A stretch of 64,000 nt of DNA from UBA10649 sp963755335 (GTDB lineage: Bacteria; Actinomycetota; Actinomycetes; S36-B12), in the NCBI GenBank assembly GCA_963755335.1, contig CAVWJW010000008.1:1116001-1180000 (forward strand), given 5' to 3'. Made by a program: the position numbers and the translations under genes. Below are positions 41,479 through 50,226 of this stretch, one piece after another. The first letter of the stretch is position 1, and each line of letters begins with the position of its first letter. The notes below the pieces were generated by a model, which saw only the letters and a list, made by a program, of their open reading frames with translations, was not told the DNA's origin and did no database searches.

Positions 41479-42297
41479 ATGGCGACTATCTCCGCCGCTG
41501 ACGTCAAGAAGCTCCGCGACCTCACGGCCGCGGGAATGATGGAGTGCAAGAAGGCCCTTGAGGAGTCCGACGGCGACTTCGACAAGGCCGTCGAGCTGCT
41601 GCGCATCTCCGGCGCGGCGAAGGCCGCCAAGCGCGGTGCCGAGCGTGAGGCCTCCAACGGCCTCGTCGCGGCCGAGGGCAACGCTCTCGTCGAGGTCCTC
41701 TGCGAGACCGACTTCGTGGCCAAGAACGACGACTTCCTCGCCCTCGCCGGCGCCATCGCGGCGGCGGCGAACGCAGGTCAGCTCACCACGCGCGAGGCCG
41801 TTCTCGAGGCGACCCTGTCCGACGGTCGCACCGTCGAGGGCGCACTGGGCGAGATGGCCGGCGTGATCGGCGAGAAGCTCGAGCTCGGCCGCGTCGCCGT
41901 GCTGCCCGCTCCCGTGTCGATCTACCTCCACCACCGCGCATCCGACCTGCCTCCGCAGGTCGGCGTGATCGTGTCGTACACCGGCGACGAGGCTGCTGCC
42001 CGTGGCGCGGCGATGCAGGTCGCCGCCATGCGCCCGCAGTTCCTCACCCGTGACGAGGTGCCGGCCGACGTCGTGGCCAACGAGCGTCACATCGCCGAGG
42101 AGACGGCCAAGGAGGAGGGCAAGCCCGAGGCGGCCATGTCCAAGATCATCGAGGGCCGCGTCAACGCCTTCTTCAAGGACACCGTGCTCCTCGAGCAGCC
42201 GAGCGTCGTCGACAACAAGAAGAACGTCGCGCAGGTCCTCGCCGACCAGGGCACGACGGTCACGGGCTTCGCTCGCTTCGAGCCCGGTCAGGCTTAG
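41479..42297 (+). CDS. tsf: Elongation factor Ts
   Basis: EF-Ts exchanges GDP for GTP on EF-Tu. The 272-residue protein has the N-terminal UBA-like KKLRDLTAAGMMECKKALEE, the signature CETDFVAKNDDFLALA containing TDFV, and two core subdomains ending VTGFARFEPGQA. ATG 41479 follows a GGAGG sequence. It is the second gene of the conserved rpsB-tsf-pyrH-frr group. Confidence 0.96.
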   Translation: MATISAADVKKLRDLTAAGMMECKKALEESDGDFDKAVELLRISGAAKAAKRGAEREASNGLVAAEGNALVEVLCETDFVAKNDDFLALAGAIAAAANAGQLTTREAVLEATLSDGRTVEGALGEMAGVIGEKLELGRVAVLPAPVSIYLHHRASDLPPQVGVIVSYTGDEAAARGAAMQVAAMRPQFLTRDEVPADVVANERHIAEETAKEEGKPEAAMSKIIEGRVNAFFKDTVLLEQPSVVDNKKNVAQVLADQGTTVTGFARFEPGQA

Positions 42298-42340
42298 CAA
42301 GACGCAATACTGGGCGGCGTCGGACGATTCGGAGGGCAGC

Positions 42341-43132
42341 ATGAACCCAACAGGATCGACCGGCGCCGTTCAGCCGTCCCTGGAGGGGACGATCGATCGG
42401 TGGCCGGAGGCGCCCGAGGGCGGCTGGCATCGGGTCCTGCTCAAGCTGTCGGGCGAGGCGTTCGCCGGAGGTGGCGGCCTCGGCGTCGATCCTGACGTCG
42501 TGTCATCGATCGCCGCGCAGATCGCCGACGTGGTCCGGCAGGGCACCCAGGTCGCAGTCGTCATCGGCGGCGGCAACTACTTCCGAGGGGCCCAGTTGTC
42601 CGGGCACGGCATGGATCGCGCCCGCGCCGACTACATCGGGATGCTCGGGACCGTCATGAACTGCCTGGCGCTGCAGGACTTCTGCGAGAAGGCCGGAGTC
42701 GAGACCCGCGTACAGACGGCCATCACCATGGGGCAGGTCGCCGAGCCGTACGTCCCGCGCCGGGCCATCCGCCACCTCGAGAAGGGGCGCGTGGTCATCT
42801 TCGGCGCCGGCATGGGGCTGCCGTACTTCTCCACCGACACCACCGCTGCTCAGCGCGCACTGGAGATCGGTGCCCAGGTCGTGCTGATGGCCAAGGGCGT
42901 CGACGGGGTGTACGACGCGGATCCCCGCACGACCCCTGACGCCGCCCGCTTCGATCGGCTCACACCGGCGGAGGTCCTCGCGCGCGGCCTCAAGGTCGCC
43001 GACGCGACGGCCATCAGCCTGTGCCAGGACAACGACCTGCCGATCGTCGTGTTCAACCTGCTGGTCGACGGCAACATCGCCCGTGCGGTCCGGGGCGAGA
43101 CGATCGGGACGCTAGTCTCAGCAGACAACTGA
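42341..43132 (+). CDS. pyrH: UMP kinase
   Basis: PyrH phosphorylates UMP in pyrimidine synthesis and forms hexamers. The 263-residue protein shows RVLLKLSGEAFAGGGGLGVD, VVIGGGNYFRG, GMLGTVMNCLALQDF, AGMGLPYFSTDTTAAQRALE and KGVDGVYDADPRTTPDAARF, the order of the amino acid kinase fold. The N-terminal 30 residues before the core are an extension common in actinobacteria. ATG 42341 follows GGAGGG. Confidence 0.96.
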   Translation: MNPTGSTGAVQPSLEGTIDRWPEAPEGGWHRVLLKLSGEAFAGGGGLGVDPDVVSSIAAQIADVVRQGTQVAVVIGGGNYFRGAQLSGHGMDRARADYIGMLGTVMNCLALQDFCEKAGVETRVQTAITMGQVAEPYVPRRAIRHLEKGRVVIFGAGMGLPYFSTDTTAAQRALEIGAQVVLMAKGVDGVYDADPRTTPDAARFDRLTPAEVLARGLKVADATAISLCQDNDLPIVVFNLLVDGNIARAVRGETIGTLVSADN

Positions 43133-43172
43133 CTGACCCGGACGGCCGGGATCACGACTGTAGGGAGTGAAC

Positions 43173-43739
43173 GTGAGCGACCAGATCGACGACATCCTCC
43201 TCGACGCCGAGGACAAGATGGACAAGGCGATTGTCGTTGCCCGCGAGGACTTCGCCACGATCCGCACCGGGCGTGCGACGTCGGCGATGTTCAACAAGGT
43301 GATGGTGGAGTACTACGGCACGTACACGCCCGTGAACCAGCTGGCATCCATCCAGATCCCCGAGGCCCGGTCGGTGCTCATCACGCCGTATGACAAGGGC
43401 TCGTTCGCCGCGATCGAGAAGGCCCTGCGCGAGAGCGACCTGGGCATCAATCCCAACAACGACGGCGCGGTCATCCGCGTCAACCTGCCGGTGCTCAGCG
43501 AGGAGCGTCGCCGCGACTACACCAAGGTCGCCAAGAACAAGGCCGAGGACGCCCGCATCTCGATCCGGAACATCCGCCGGCACGCCAAGGACAGCCTCGA
43601 CAAGCTGCAGAAGGACGGCGAGGCGGGCGAGGACGACGTGCGTCGCGCGGAGAAGCACCTCGACGACGTGACCCACAAGCACGTCGAGCATGTCGACGAG
43701 ATCCTCAAGGTCAAAGAAGCAGAACTGCTCGAGGTCTGA
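43173..43739 (+). CDS. frr: Ribosome recycling factor
   Basis: RRF splits post-termination ribosomes together with EF-G. The 188-residue protein is a long three-helix bundle with a beta/alpha/beta hinge domain: FATIRTGRATSAMFNKVMVE, YGTYTPVNQLASIQIPEARS, INPNNDGAVIRVNLPVLSEE and RRDYTKVAKNKAEDARISIR. The GTG at 43173 is favoured because AGGGAG lies five bases upstream; GTG 43167 would overlap that site. Confidence 0.95.
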   Translation: MSDQIDDILLDAEDKMDKAIVVAREDFATIRTGRATSAMFNKVMVEYYGTYTPVNQLASIQIPEARSVLITPYDKGSFAAIEKALRESDLGINPNNDGAVIRVNLPVLSEERRRDYTKVAKNKAEDARISIRNIRRHAKDSLDKLQKDGEAGEDDVRRAEKHLDDVTHKHVEHVDEILKVKEAELLEV

Positions 43740-43744
43740 TCGAG

Positions 43745-44600
43745 GTGCCAGACGCCGACCCCGCGTCGGTCCCAGCGCCGGCTTCTCGCGCGGGCCGCAA
43801 CCTGCCGGCAGCCATTGCCTCCGGTGTCGCGCTCGCCGTTGTCGTGGTGCTGAGCCTGATCTTCGTCAAGTGGCTCTTCGCGCTGGTCGTCATCGCCACG
43901 CTCCTCGTCGCGGTGCACGAACTGGTCGGGGCCTTCCAGGGCGTCGGCATCCGCATCGCGCGCACGCCGGTCTATGCGGCGGGGGCACTGGTGCCCGCTG
44001 CCGCGTACGTGTGGGGAATGCCCGCGCTGCTCGCCGGCACCGGCATCGCGGTGCTGGCGGTCCTCATCTGGCGGATCCGCCGCGGCTACGAGTCCTATGT
44101 CCGCGACGTGACGGCCAGCGTGTTCATCGTCGCCTACCTCCCGCTCATGGCCGGCTTCCTCATGCTGACGCTGGCGGCCGACAACGGGCCGCATGCGCGT
44201 CGTGGTCTTCATCCTGCTCACGATCTGCAACGACATCGGCGGCTACGCGACCGGCGTGCTGTTCGGCAAGCACCCGATCGCACCGCAGATCAGCCCGAAG
44301 AAGTCGTGGGAGGGCTTCGCCGGATCGGTGCTGCTCCAGGGCGTCGTCGGCGTGCTCACGTTCGTCTACCTGCTCGACGCACCGTGGTGGCAGGGCCTCG
44401 TCACCGGACTCGTGATGACGGTCACGGCGACGGCCGGCGACTTCGCCGAGAGCGCGATCAAGCGCGACCTCGGCGTCAAGGACATGGGGACGTTCCTGCC
44501 CGGTCACGGCGGCATGATGGATCGCTTCGACTCGCTGATCCCCAACGCCTTCACCTCGTGGGCGCTGTTCACGATCTTCCTCGGCAGCGGCGTGGCGTAG
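43745..44600 (+). CDS. cdsA: Phosphatidate cytidylyltransferase, one frame shift
   Basis: CdsA makes CDP-diacylglycerol at the membrane for all phospholipids. The protein has about eight membrane segments; the first frame ends near LMAGFLMLTLAADNG and, after a one-base gain near 44191, continues MRVVVFILLTICNDIGGYAT and the family signature SAIKRDLGVKDMGTFLPGHG followed by G-M-M-D-R-F-D. Corrected length is 284 residues. GTG 43745 is five bases after frr. Confidence 0.92.
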
Positions 44601-44613
44601 GCAGGCCGAAGCG

Positions 44614-45720
44614 ATGATCACCCCACTCCCCGGCGAGCTCACCTTCGAGGCTCCGCGTCGCGGCAAGCCGCCCGCGCACCTGATGGATCTCGATCGCGCC
44701 GGACGTCGAGCGGCCGTCGCGACGCTGGGGCTGCCGTCCTTCCGCGCCGACCAGCTCTCGCGACAGTGGACCACGCGGCTGTCGGACCGTCCCGACGAGT
44801 GGACCGACATCCCCGCCGGCGAACGAACGGTCCTGGTCGATGCGCTCCTCCCGACCCTGCTGACCCCCGTCAGGGCGATCGACTGCGACAAGGGCCAGAC
44901 GGTCAAGACGGTGTGGCGGCTCTTCGACGGGGCGCTCGTCGAGAGCGTCCTGATGCGCTACCCGGGGCGCGTGACGATGTGCATCTCCTCGCAGGCGGGC
45001 TGCGGGATGAACTGCCCGTTCTGCGCGACCGGGCAGGGCGGCCTGACGCGCAACCTGTCGACGGCGGAGATCGTCGAGCAGGTGCTCGCCGGAATGCGCT
45101 CACTGGCGCGAGGCGAGGTCGAGGGCGGCGCCGGACGCGTCTCGAACATCGTCTTCATGGGGATGGGGGAGCCCCTGGCGAACTACCCGGCCGTGATCGA
45201 GTCGGTGCGTCGCATCGTCGAGCCGCAGCCGGAGGGGCTCGGCATCAGCGCGCGAGGCATCACGGTGTCGACGGTCGGCCTCGTCCCGCGAATCCGCCAG
45301 CTTGCCGAGGAGGGCATTCCCGTCACGCTGGCCATCTCACTGCACGCGCCCGACGACGAGCTGCGCGACACGCTGGTGCCGGTCAACACTCGATGGAAGG
45401 TGTCCGAGGTGCTCGACGCGGCCTGGGGCTACGCCGACGCGACGCGCCGGCGCATCAGCATCGAGTACGCGATGATCAAGGACATCAACGACCAGGTCTG
45501 GCGAGCGGAACTGCTTGCCGACCTGCTCGTCGGGCACCTCGTGCACGTGAATCTGATCCCGCTCAACCCGACTCCGGGCTCCAAGTGGACGGCATCGCGA
45601 CCCGAGGACGAGAAGGCGTTCGTCCGGGCGCTGGAACGTCGCGGCGTGCCCGTCACCGTGCGCGACACGCGAGGGCGGGAGATCGACGGCGCGTGCGGAC
45701 AGCTAGCGGCGACGTCGTAG
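44614..45720 (+). CDS. rlmN: 23S rRNA/tRNA (adenine-C2)-methyltransferase RlmN
   Basis: RlmN is a radical-SAM enzyme that makes m2A in 23S rRNA (A2503) and some tRNAs. The 368-residue protein carries the 4Fe-4S motif Cys130-x3-Cys134-x2-Cys137 in SQAGCGMNCPFCATGQGG, NIVFMGMGEPLANYPAVIES, LAISLHAPDDELRD, and the C-terminal resolving Cys in RGREIDGACGQLAA. ATG 44614 lies 13 bases after cdsA, a common actinobacterial neighbour. Confidence 0.95.
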   Translation: MITPLPGELTFEAPRRGKPPAHLMDLDRAGRRAAVATLGLPSFRADQLSRQWTTRLSDRPDEWTDIPAGERTVLVDALLPTLLTPVRAIDCDKGQTVKTVWRLFDGALVESVLMRYPGRVTMCISSQAGCGMNCPFCATGQGGLTRNLSTAEIVEQVLAGMRSLARGEVEGGAGRVSNIVFMGMGEPLANYPAVIESVRRIVEPQPEGLGISARGITVSTVGLVPRIRQLAEEGIPVTLAISLHAPDDELRDTLVPVNTRWKVSEVLDAAWGYADATRRRISIEYAMIKDINDQVWRAELLADLLVGHLVHVNLIPLNPTPGSKWTASRPEDEKAFVRALERRGVPVTVRDTRGREIDGACGQLAATS

Positions 45721-45743
45721 CACCTCCGGGCGCAGGGCCGTGG

Positions 45744-45749
45744 CAGACT
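45744..45749 (+). promoter_or_regulatory. -10 element CAGACT, leaderless start of the channel gene
   Basis: TGGCAGACT (45741-45749) is followed by seven bases and ATG 45757. The same nine bases occur at 31856-31864 before rplS and 27790-27798 before rpsP. Confidence 0.45.
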
Positions 45750-45756
45750 CCGGGGC

Positions 45757-46425
45757 ATGACGATCTCGTCCATGGGCGGTCTCGACGACGGCGGTGAAGC
45801 GCCGGCGTTCCAGAAGCTGGGCAAGGGTCGACTGACGATCGTGATACTCGGCATGGTCGCCCGTCTGCTGCTCGGGTTTCTGTTCATCATGCTCATCATG
45901 TCGTTCGTCCCGAAGAAGCCGGGCGACCCGATCGTCTATCCGCTGGTCATCGCCACGATCGGGGTCGCGATCTACATCTGGTTCTTCCGCCGCCAGGTGC
46001 GCGGCGTGTACAAGTCGCGGTACCCGACGCTGCGGGCCATCGAGTCGCTCATCCTCGTGGCCGCGATGTTCCTTGCGATCTTCGCGATGCTCTACGTGAT
46101 GATCTCGATCCAGGACCAGGCGGCGTTCACCGAGCCGCTCGACAGCTTCAACGCGTACTACTTCTCGCTGACCGTGCTCGCCACGGTCGGCTTCGGCGAC
46201 ATCGCGCCCAGCACCGTGGTGGCGCGATCGGTGACGATGGTGCAGATGGCACTCGACATCGCGTTCATCGCCGTGGTCATCAAGGTGATGAGCAGCGCTG
46301 CTCGGCGGGCGATCCAGCAGCGTGCCCAGACGGCCGTCGAGGCGGCGGACCGCGCCGACGAGCAGGGATCGGGCGCCGCACCGTCGCCATCCAGTACGCA
46401 GGCGAAGAGGGAGACGGATCGGTGA
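45757..46425 (+). CDS. Two-pore-domain-like potassium channel protein
   Basis: The 222-residue protein has about four membrane segments (residues about 27-50, 58-77, 95-118 and 155-178). Between the last two is a re-entrant pore helix and the selectivity filter TVGFGD (residues 143-148), the bacterial variant of TVGYGD, so it is an Ion_trans_2-type K+ channel. The C-terminus is Ala/Gln-rich and has no RCK or cNMP domain. It overlaps the propionyl-CoA synthetase start by four bases, which seems an accidental pairing by function. Confidence 0.85.
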   Translation: MTISSMGGLDDGGEAPAFQKLGKGRLTIVILGMVARLLLGFLFIMLIMSFVPKKPGDPIVYPLVIATIGVAIYIWFFRRQVRGVYKSRYPTLRAIESLILVAAMFLAIFAMLYVMISIQDQAAFTEPLDSFNAYYFSLTVLATVGFGDIAPSTVVARSVTMVQMALDIAFIAVVIKVMSSAARRAIQQRAQTAVEAADRADEQGSGAAPSPSSTQAKRETDR

Positions 46426-48300
46426 GTCGCTACAGCGAGGCCCGCGACCAGGCGCTCAACGACCCGGCGGCCTTCTGGCTGCGCGAGAGCGCGCGGATCG
46501 ACTGGATCGAGCCGCCCGACGACCGCCCTCGACAGTTACCGGGCGCCGCTGTACCGATGGTTCCCCGACGGGGTCCTGAACACGTCGGCCAACGCCCTTG
46601 ATCGACACGTGGCGGCTAGGCCGTGGCGACCGCATCGCCCTCCAGTACGACAGCCCCGTGACGGGCGCCCAGCGCGCCATCACCTACACCGAGCTGCTCG
46701 ATGACGTGGCGCGCTTCGCCGGCGTGCTCGCCGAGCTCGGTGTGGGCTACGGCGACCGTGTGCTCGTCTACATGCCGATGGTTCCCGAGGCAGTCGTGGC
46801 GATGCTGGCGACGGCCCGGCTCGGTGCGGTGCACTCCGTGGTCTTCGGCGGGTTCGCGCCGGCCGAACTCGCGGTGCGCATCGACGACGCCGAGCCCAAG
46901 GTCATCGTCAGCGCGAGCTGCGGCATCGAGGCGAGCCGCGTCATCGCCTACAAGCCCCTGCTGGACGAGGCCCTGCGCCTGGCCACGCATACGCCGGTGG
47001 CGAGCATCGTGCTGCAGCGGCCGCAGGAACTGGCCGAGATGGGGCCTCGCGATCTCGACTGGACGACGACTCCTGGCCGACGCCGTGCCGCATGGTCCGG
47101 TGCCGGTCCGCGCCACCGATCCGCTGTACATCCTCTACACCTCCGGCACGACGGGCCGACCCAAGGGCGTCGTGCGCGACAACGGCGGACACGCGGTGGC
47201 GATGGCCTGGTCGTTCGAGAACGTGTACGGGATGGGTCCCGGACGACGTCTGGTGGGCCGCGTCCGATGTCGGCTGGGTCGTCGGGCACTCGTACATCGT
47301 GTATGCACCGCTGATCGCTGGGGCGACGTCGATCCTGTACGAGGGCAAGCCCGTGGGCACGCCGGATGCCGGCGCCTTCTGGCGGGTCATCGCCGAGCAC
47401 GGCGTCAATGCGCTGTTCACCGCGCCGACGGCGATCCGGGCGATCAAGAAGGAGGACCCGGACGCCGCACTGCTGGCCGATCACGACGTCTCCTCCCTGC
47501 GGTCGCTGTTCCTGGCCGGCGAACGACTCGACCCGGACACGTACCACTGGGCCACCGACCGTCTCGGCATCCCGGTCATCGACAACTGGTGGCAGACCGA
47601 GACCGGCTGGCCGATCGCCTCGAACCTTCGCGGCCTCGACCCGATGCCGATCAAGGCGGGCTCGCCCAGCGTCCCGGTGCCGGGCTACGACGTGCGCGTC
47701 GTCGACGGCGAGGGCCTTGACCTGCCGGCCAACCACGACGGCGCGATCGTCATCCGGCTGCCGCTTCCGCCGGGCACCCTGCCGACGCTGTGGGGCGACG
47801 ACCAGCGGTACATCGACTCGTACCTCAGCGTCTTCGACGGCTGCTACACGACGGGGGACGGCGGCTATCTCGACGACGACGGCTACGTCTACGTCATGGG
47901 CCGCACCGACGACGTGATCAACGTGGCCGGGCATCGACTCTCGACGGGTTCGATGGAAGCCGTCGTCGCCTCGCACCCGATGGTCGCCGAATGCGCCGTC
48001 ATCGGCGTGCACGACGACCTCAAGGGCCAGATCCCGAGGGCGTTCGTCGTGCTGAAGTCCGGGGTCGAGGTGGATCCGGCGGACCTGCAGCGGGAGGTCG
48101 TCGCAGCGATCCGCGACCAGATCGGCCCGGTCGCCGCGCTGAAGGAGGTGGTCATCGTCCCGGGCCTGCCGAAGACCCGATCGGGCAAGATCCTGCGGCG
48201 CACGATGCGGGGGATCGCGGACGGTCGGCCCGAGGCGGTGCCGAGCACCATCGAGGACGTCCGGGTGCTCGACGCGATCACGCCCCTGCTCACGACCTGA
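46422..48300 (+). CDS. prpE: Propionyl-CoA synthetase (PrpE-like acyl-CoA synthetase), four frame shifts
   Basis: The enzyme activates short-chain acids through an acyl-AMP. Joined frames give the ACAS N-terminal region (PAAFWLRESARIDWIEPP, YRWFPDGVLNTSANALDRHV), IALQYDSPVTGAQRAITYTE, HSVVFGGFAPAELAVRIDDA, P-loop YTSGTTGRPKGVVRDNGGHA, VIDNWWQTETGWPIASN and the acetylatable Lys in GLPKTRSGKILRRTMRGIAD. One-base gains near 46524, 46617, 47070 and 47242 interrupt it. Corrected length is 624 residues. The YDSPVTG and WWQTETGWPIA variants point to propionyl- rather than acetyl-CoA synthetase. GTG 46422 overlaps the channel stop. Confidence 0.85.
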
Positions 48301-48331
48301 CCCGCACCCGGGGATTGGATACAATCTGCGG
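48297..48331 (+). promoter_or_regulatory. Promoter and GntR operator of the CoA-transferase gene
   Basis: CTGACC (48297-48302) and TACAAT (48320-48325) are 17 bases apart, and GTG 48332 is six bases after the -10 element, so the mRNA is probably leaderless. The near-palindrome GATTGGATACAATC (48313-48326) covers the -10 element. The same motif occurs twice upstream of the glutaryl-CoA dehydrogenase gene, so binding of the GntR protein would block transcription. Confidence 0.75.
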
Positions 48332-49489
48332 GTGCCTGGTGCCCTGGACGGCGTGGTCGTCGCGGACTTCTCCCGTGTCCTCGCCGGTCCGTACGCGACG
48401 ATGCTGCTCGCCGACCTCGGGGCGACGGTCGTGAAGGTCGAGCGTCCCGGTGCCGGGGACGACACCCGCGCGTGGGGCCCGCCGTACGCCGCCGACGGTC
48501 AGGCGACGTACTTCCAGTCCGTCAACCGCAACAAGATGTCGATCGACCTCGACCTGGCCCACCCCGACGACGCCGCCGTGGCGCGACGACTGGCAGCGCG
48601 TGCGGACATCCTCGTCGAGAACTACAAGCCGGGGTCGCTCGACCGATTCGGCCTCGACTACGCGCAGGTGAACGCGCAGAACCCGGCCGTCGTGTACTGC
48701 TCGATCAGTGGGTTCGGGTCCGATGGGGGCAAGGACCTCCCGGGCTACGACCTCCTCGTCCAGGCGATGGGCGGGCTGATGAGCATCACCGGCACCACCG
48801 AGCCGACGAAGGCCGGCGTCGCCGTCGTCGACGTGCTGACGGGACTGCATGCGGCCGTCGCGATCCTGGCGGCGCTGCACCATCGCGACCTGACCGGCGA
48901 GGGGCAGCGGATCGAGGTGACACTGCTCGGTGCGCTCCTGTCGTCACTGGTCAACCAGGCGTCGGGGTTCGTCGGCGCAGGCAGCGTCCCCGCGTTCATG
49001 GGCAACGCGCACCCGTCGATCGCGCCCTACGAGGTCTTCGCCACGGCAGACCGGCCGATGATCATCGCGGTCGGCAACGACGGCCAGTTCGCCAAGCTCG
49101 CCGGGGTCCTCGGGGTGCCGGACCTGAGCAGCGATGCCCGCTACTCGACGAACGGTGCGCGGGTGGTCCATCGCGACGAACTCAAGGTGGTTCTCGAGGA
49201 TCGGCTGTCGCGACGGGGCGCCGACGAGTGGCAGGACGCGATCACCGCGGCAGGCGTTCCGTGCGGTCCGATCAACGACATCGCCCAGGGCTTCGCGCTG
49301 GCGGATCGTCTCGGGCTCGAGCCGATCGTGCGCATCGACGATGAGCGACGGTCCGAGGCACAGCCGCAGGTGGCCAACCCGGCGCACTACTCCCGTACGC
49401 CACCGACCTACCGCACGGCCCCGCCGACCGTGGGGGAGGACCGTGCGGCGGTCCTGGCACTGCTCGACCTGCCGACGGGTGCTGCCTGA
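48332..49489 (+). CDS. Family III (CaiB/BaiF) CoA-transferase, probable glutarate CoA-transferase
   Basis: The 385-residue protein begins ALDGVVVADFSRVLAGPYAT, has ADLGATVVKVERPGAGDDTR, the catalytic Asp in GVAVVDVLTGLHAAVAILAA and VPCGPINDIAQGFALADRL, all typical of family III transferases, which move CoA between carboxylic acids through an aspartyl-CoA thioester. Its place next to a glutaryl-CoA dehydrogenase gene matches succinyl-CoA:glutarate CoA-transferases (SUGCT/GcdG), which activate glutarate. The substrate is inferred from context. It overlaps the GntR gene by one base. Confidence 0.82.
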   Translation: MPGALDGVVVADFSRVLAGPYATMLLADLGATVVKVERPGAGDDTRAWGPPYAADGQATYFQSVNRNKMSIDLDLAHPDDAAVARRLAARADILVENYKPGSLDRFGLDYAQVNAQNPAVVYCSISGFGSDGGKDLPGYDLLVQAMGGLMSITGTTEPTKAGVAVVDVLTGLHAAVAILAALHHRDLTGEGQRIEVTLLGALLSSLVNQASGFVGAGSVPAFMGNAHPSIAPYEVFATADRPMIIAVGNDGQFAKLAGVLGVPDLSSDARYSTNGARVVHRDELKVVLEDRLSRRGADEWQDAITAAGVPCGPINDIAQGFALADRLGLEPIVRIDDERRSEAQPQVANPAHYSRTPPTYRTAPPTVGEDRAAVLALLDLPTGAA

Positions 49490-50151
49490 TGGCCGCGCAG
49501 CGCCCGGTGATGGCGCAGGACTCGGCCCTGGCCGCACTGCGCCAGGACATCCTCACCGGACAGCTGAAGCCTGGCGATCAGATCGTCCAGGAGACCCTTG
49601 CCGAGCGGTACGGCGTCAGTCGAGTCCCGTTGCGCGAGGCGCTGAAGACGCTGGAGTCCGAGGGCCAGGTGACGTACTACCCGAATCGCGGCTACTTCGT
49701 CGCCGAGCTCAGCGTGCCCGACCTCCTGGAGGTGTACCGGCTGCGCGAGCTGCTCGAGGCCGAGGCGATCATCCGTGGGGTCCCCGACCTCTCGGACACC
49801 GCTGTCGATGCCATCGCCGCGATCGCCGCACTCGTCGACGATGCGGCCGCGCGCCAGGACGTCATGGCGATCACCGCGGCGAACAGGCGGTTCCACTTCG
49901 CGATCTTCGACGCCGCGGCCCTGCCGCGACTGATTCGACTGCTCAACCAGCTGTGGGACGCGACGGATGCCTATCGGGCGCTCTACTTCGACAACGAGGT
50001 CAACCGGACCCGCGTAGGTCGCGAGCACGCGCGCATGGTCGCGGCCCTGCGCCGTCGGGACGCCGCCGCCCTCGTCCGCCTGCATGATGAGCATCGTCAG
50101 CACAGTGTCGGGACGGTCCGCGCCGTGCTGGAGCAGCCCGCGCCCCCCTGA
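49489..50151 (+). CDS. GntR family (FadR/FCD subfamily) transcriptional regulator
   Basis: The 220-residue protein has an N-terminal winged helix (LRQDILTGQLKPGDQIVQET, LAERYGVSRVPLREALKTLE) and a C-terminal FCD helical domain that binds organic acids with a metal site (the Asp and His in ANRRFHFAIFDAA and the His in VRLHDEHRQH). It is the second gene of the CoA-transferase transcript and its likely operators lie before that gene and before the dehydrogenase gene, so it probably represses both units until an acid such as glutarate is present. Confidence 0.88.
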   Translation: MAAQRPVMAQDSALAALRQDILTGQLKPGDQIVQETLAERYGVSRVPLREALKTLESEGQVTYYPNRGYFVAELSVPDLLEVYRLRELLEAEAIIRGVPDLSDTAVDAIAAIAALVDDAAARQDVMAITAANRRFHFAIFDAAALPRLIRLLNQLWDATDAYRALYFDNEVNRTRVGREHARMVAALRRRDAAALVRLHDEHRQHSVGTVRAVLEQPAPP

Positions 50152-50182
50152 TTGGATACAATCCGATGGATTGGATCCAATC
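50150..50182 (+). promoter_or_regulatory. Two GntR operators upstream of the glutaryl-CoA dehydrogenase gene
   Basis: GATTGGATACAATC (50150-50163) is identical to the site before the CoA-transferase gene, and GATTGGATCCAATC (50169-50182) is a perfect 14-bp palindrome; centres are 19 bases apart, about two helical turns. The first contains TACAAT, a good -10 element, and the second would cover the transcription start. Confidence 0.75.
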
Positions 50183-50226
50183 CTTGATCTCATCCCGCTG
50201 ATCCGCCTTGACCCTTGGAGGACCGC

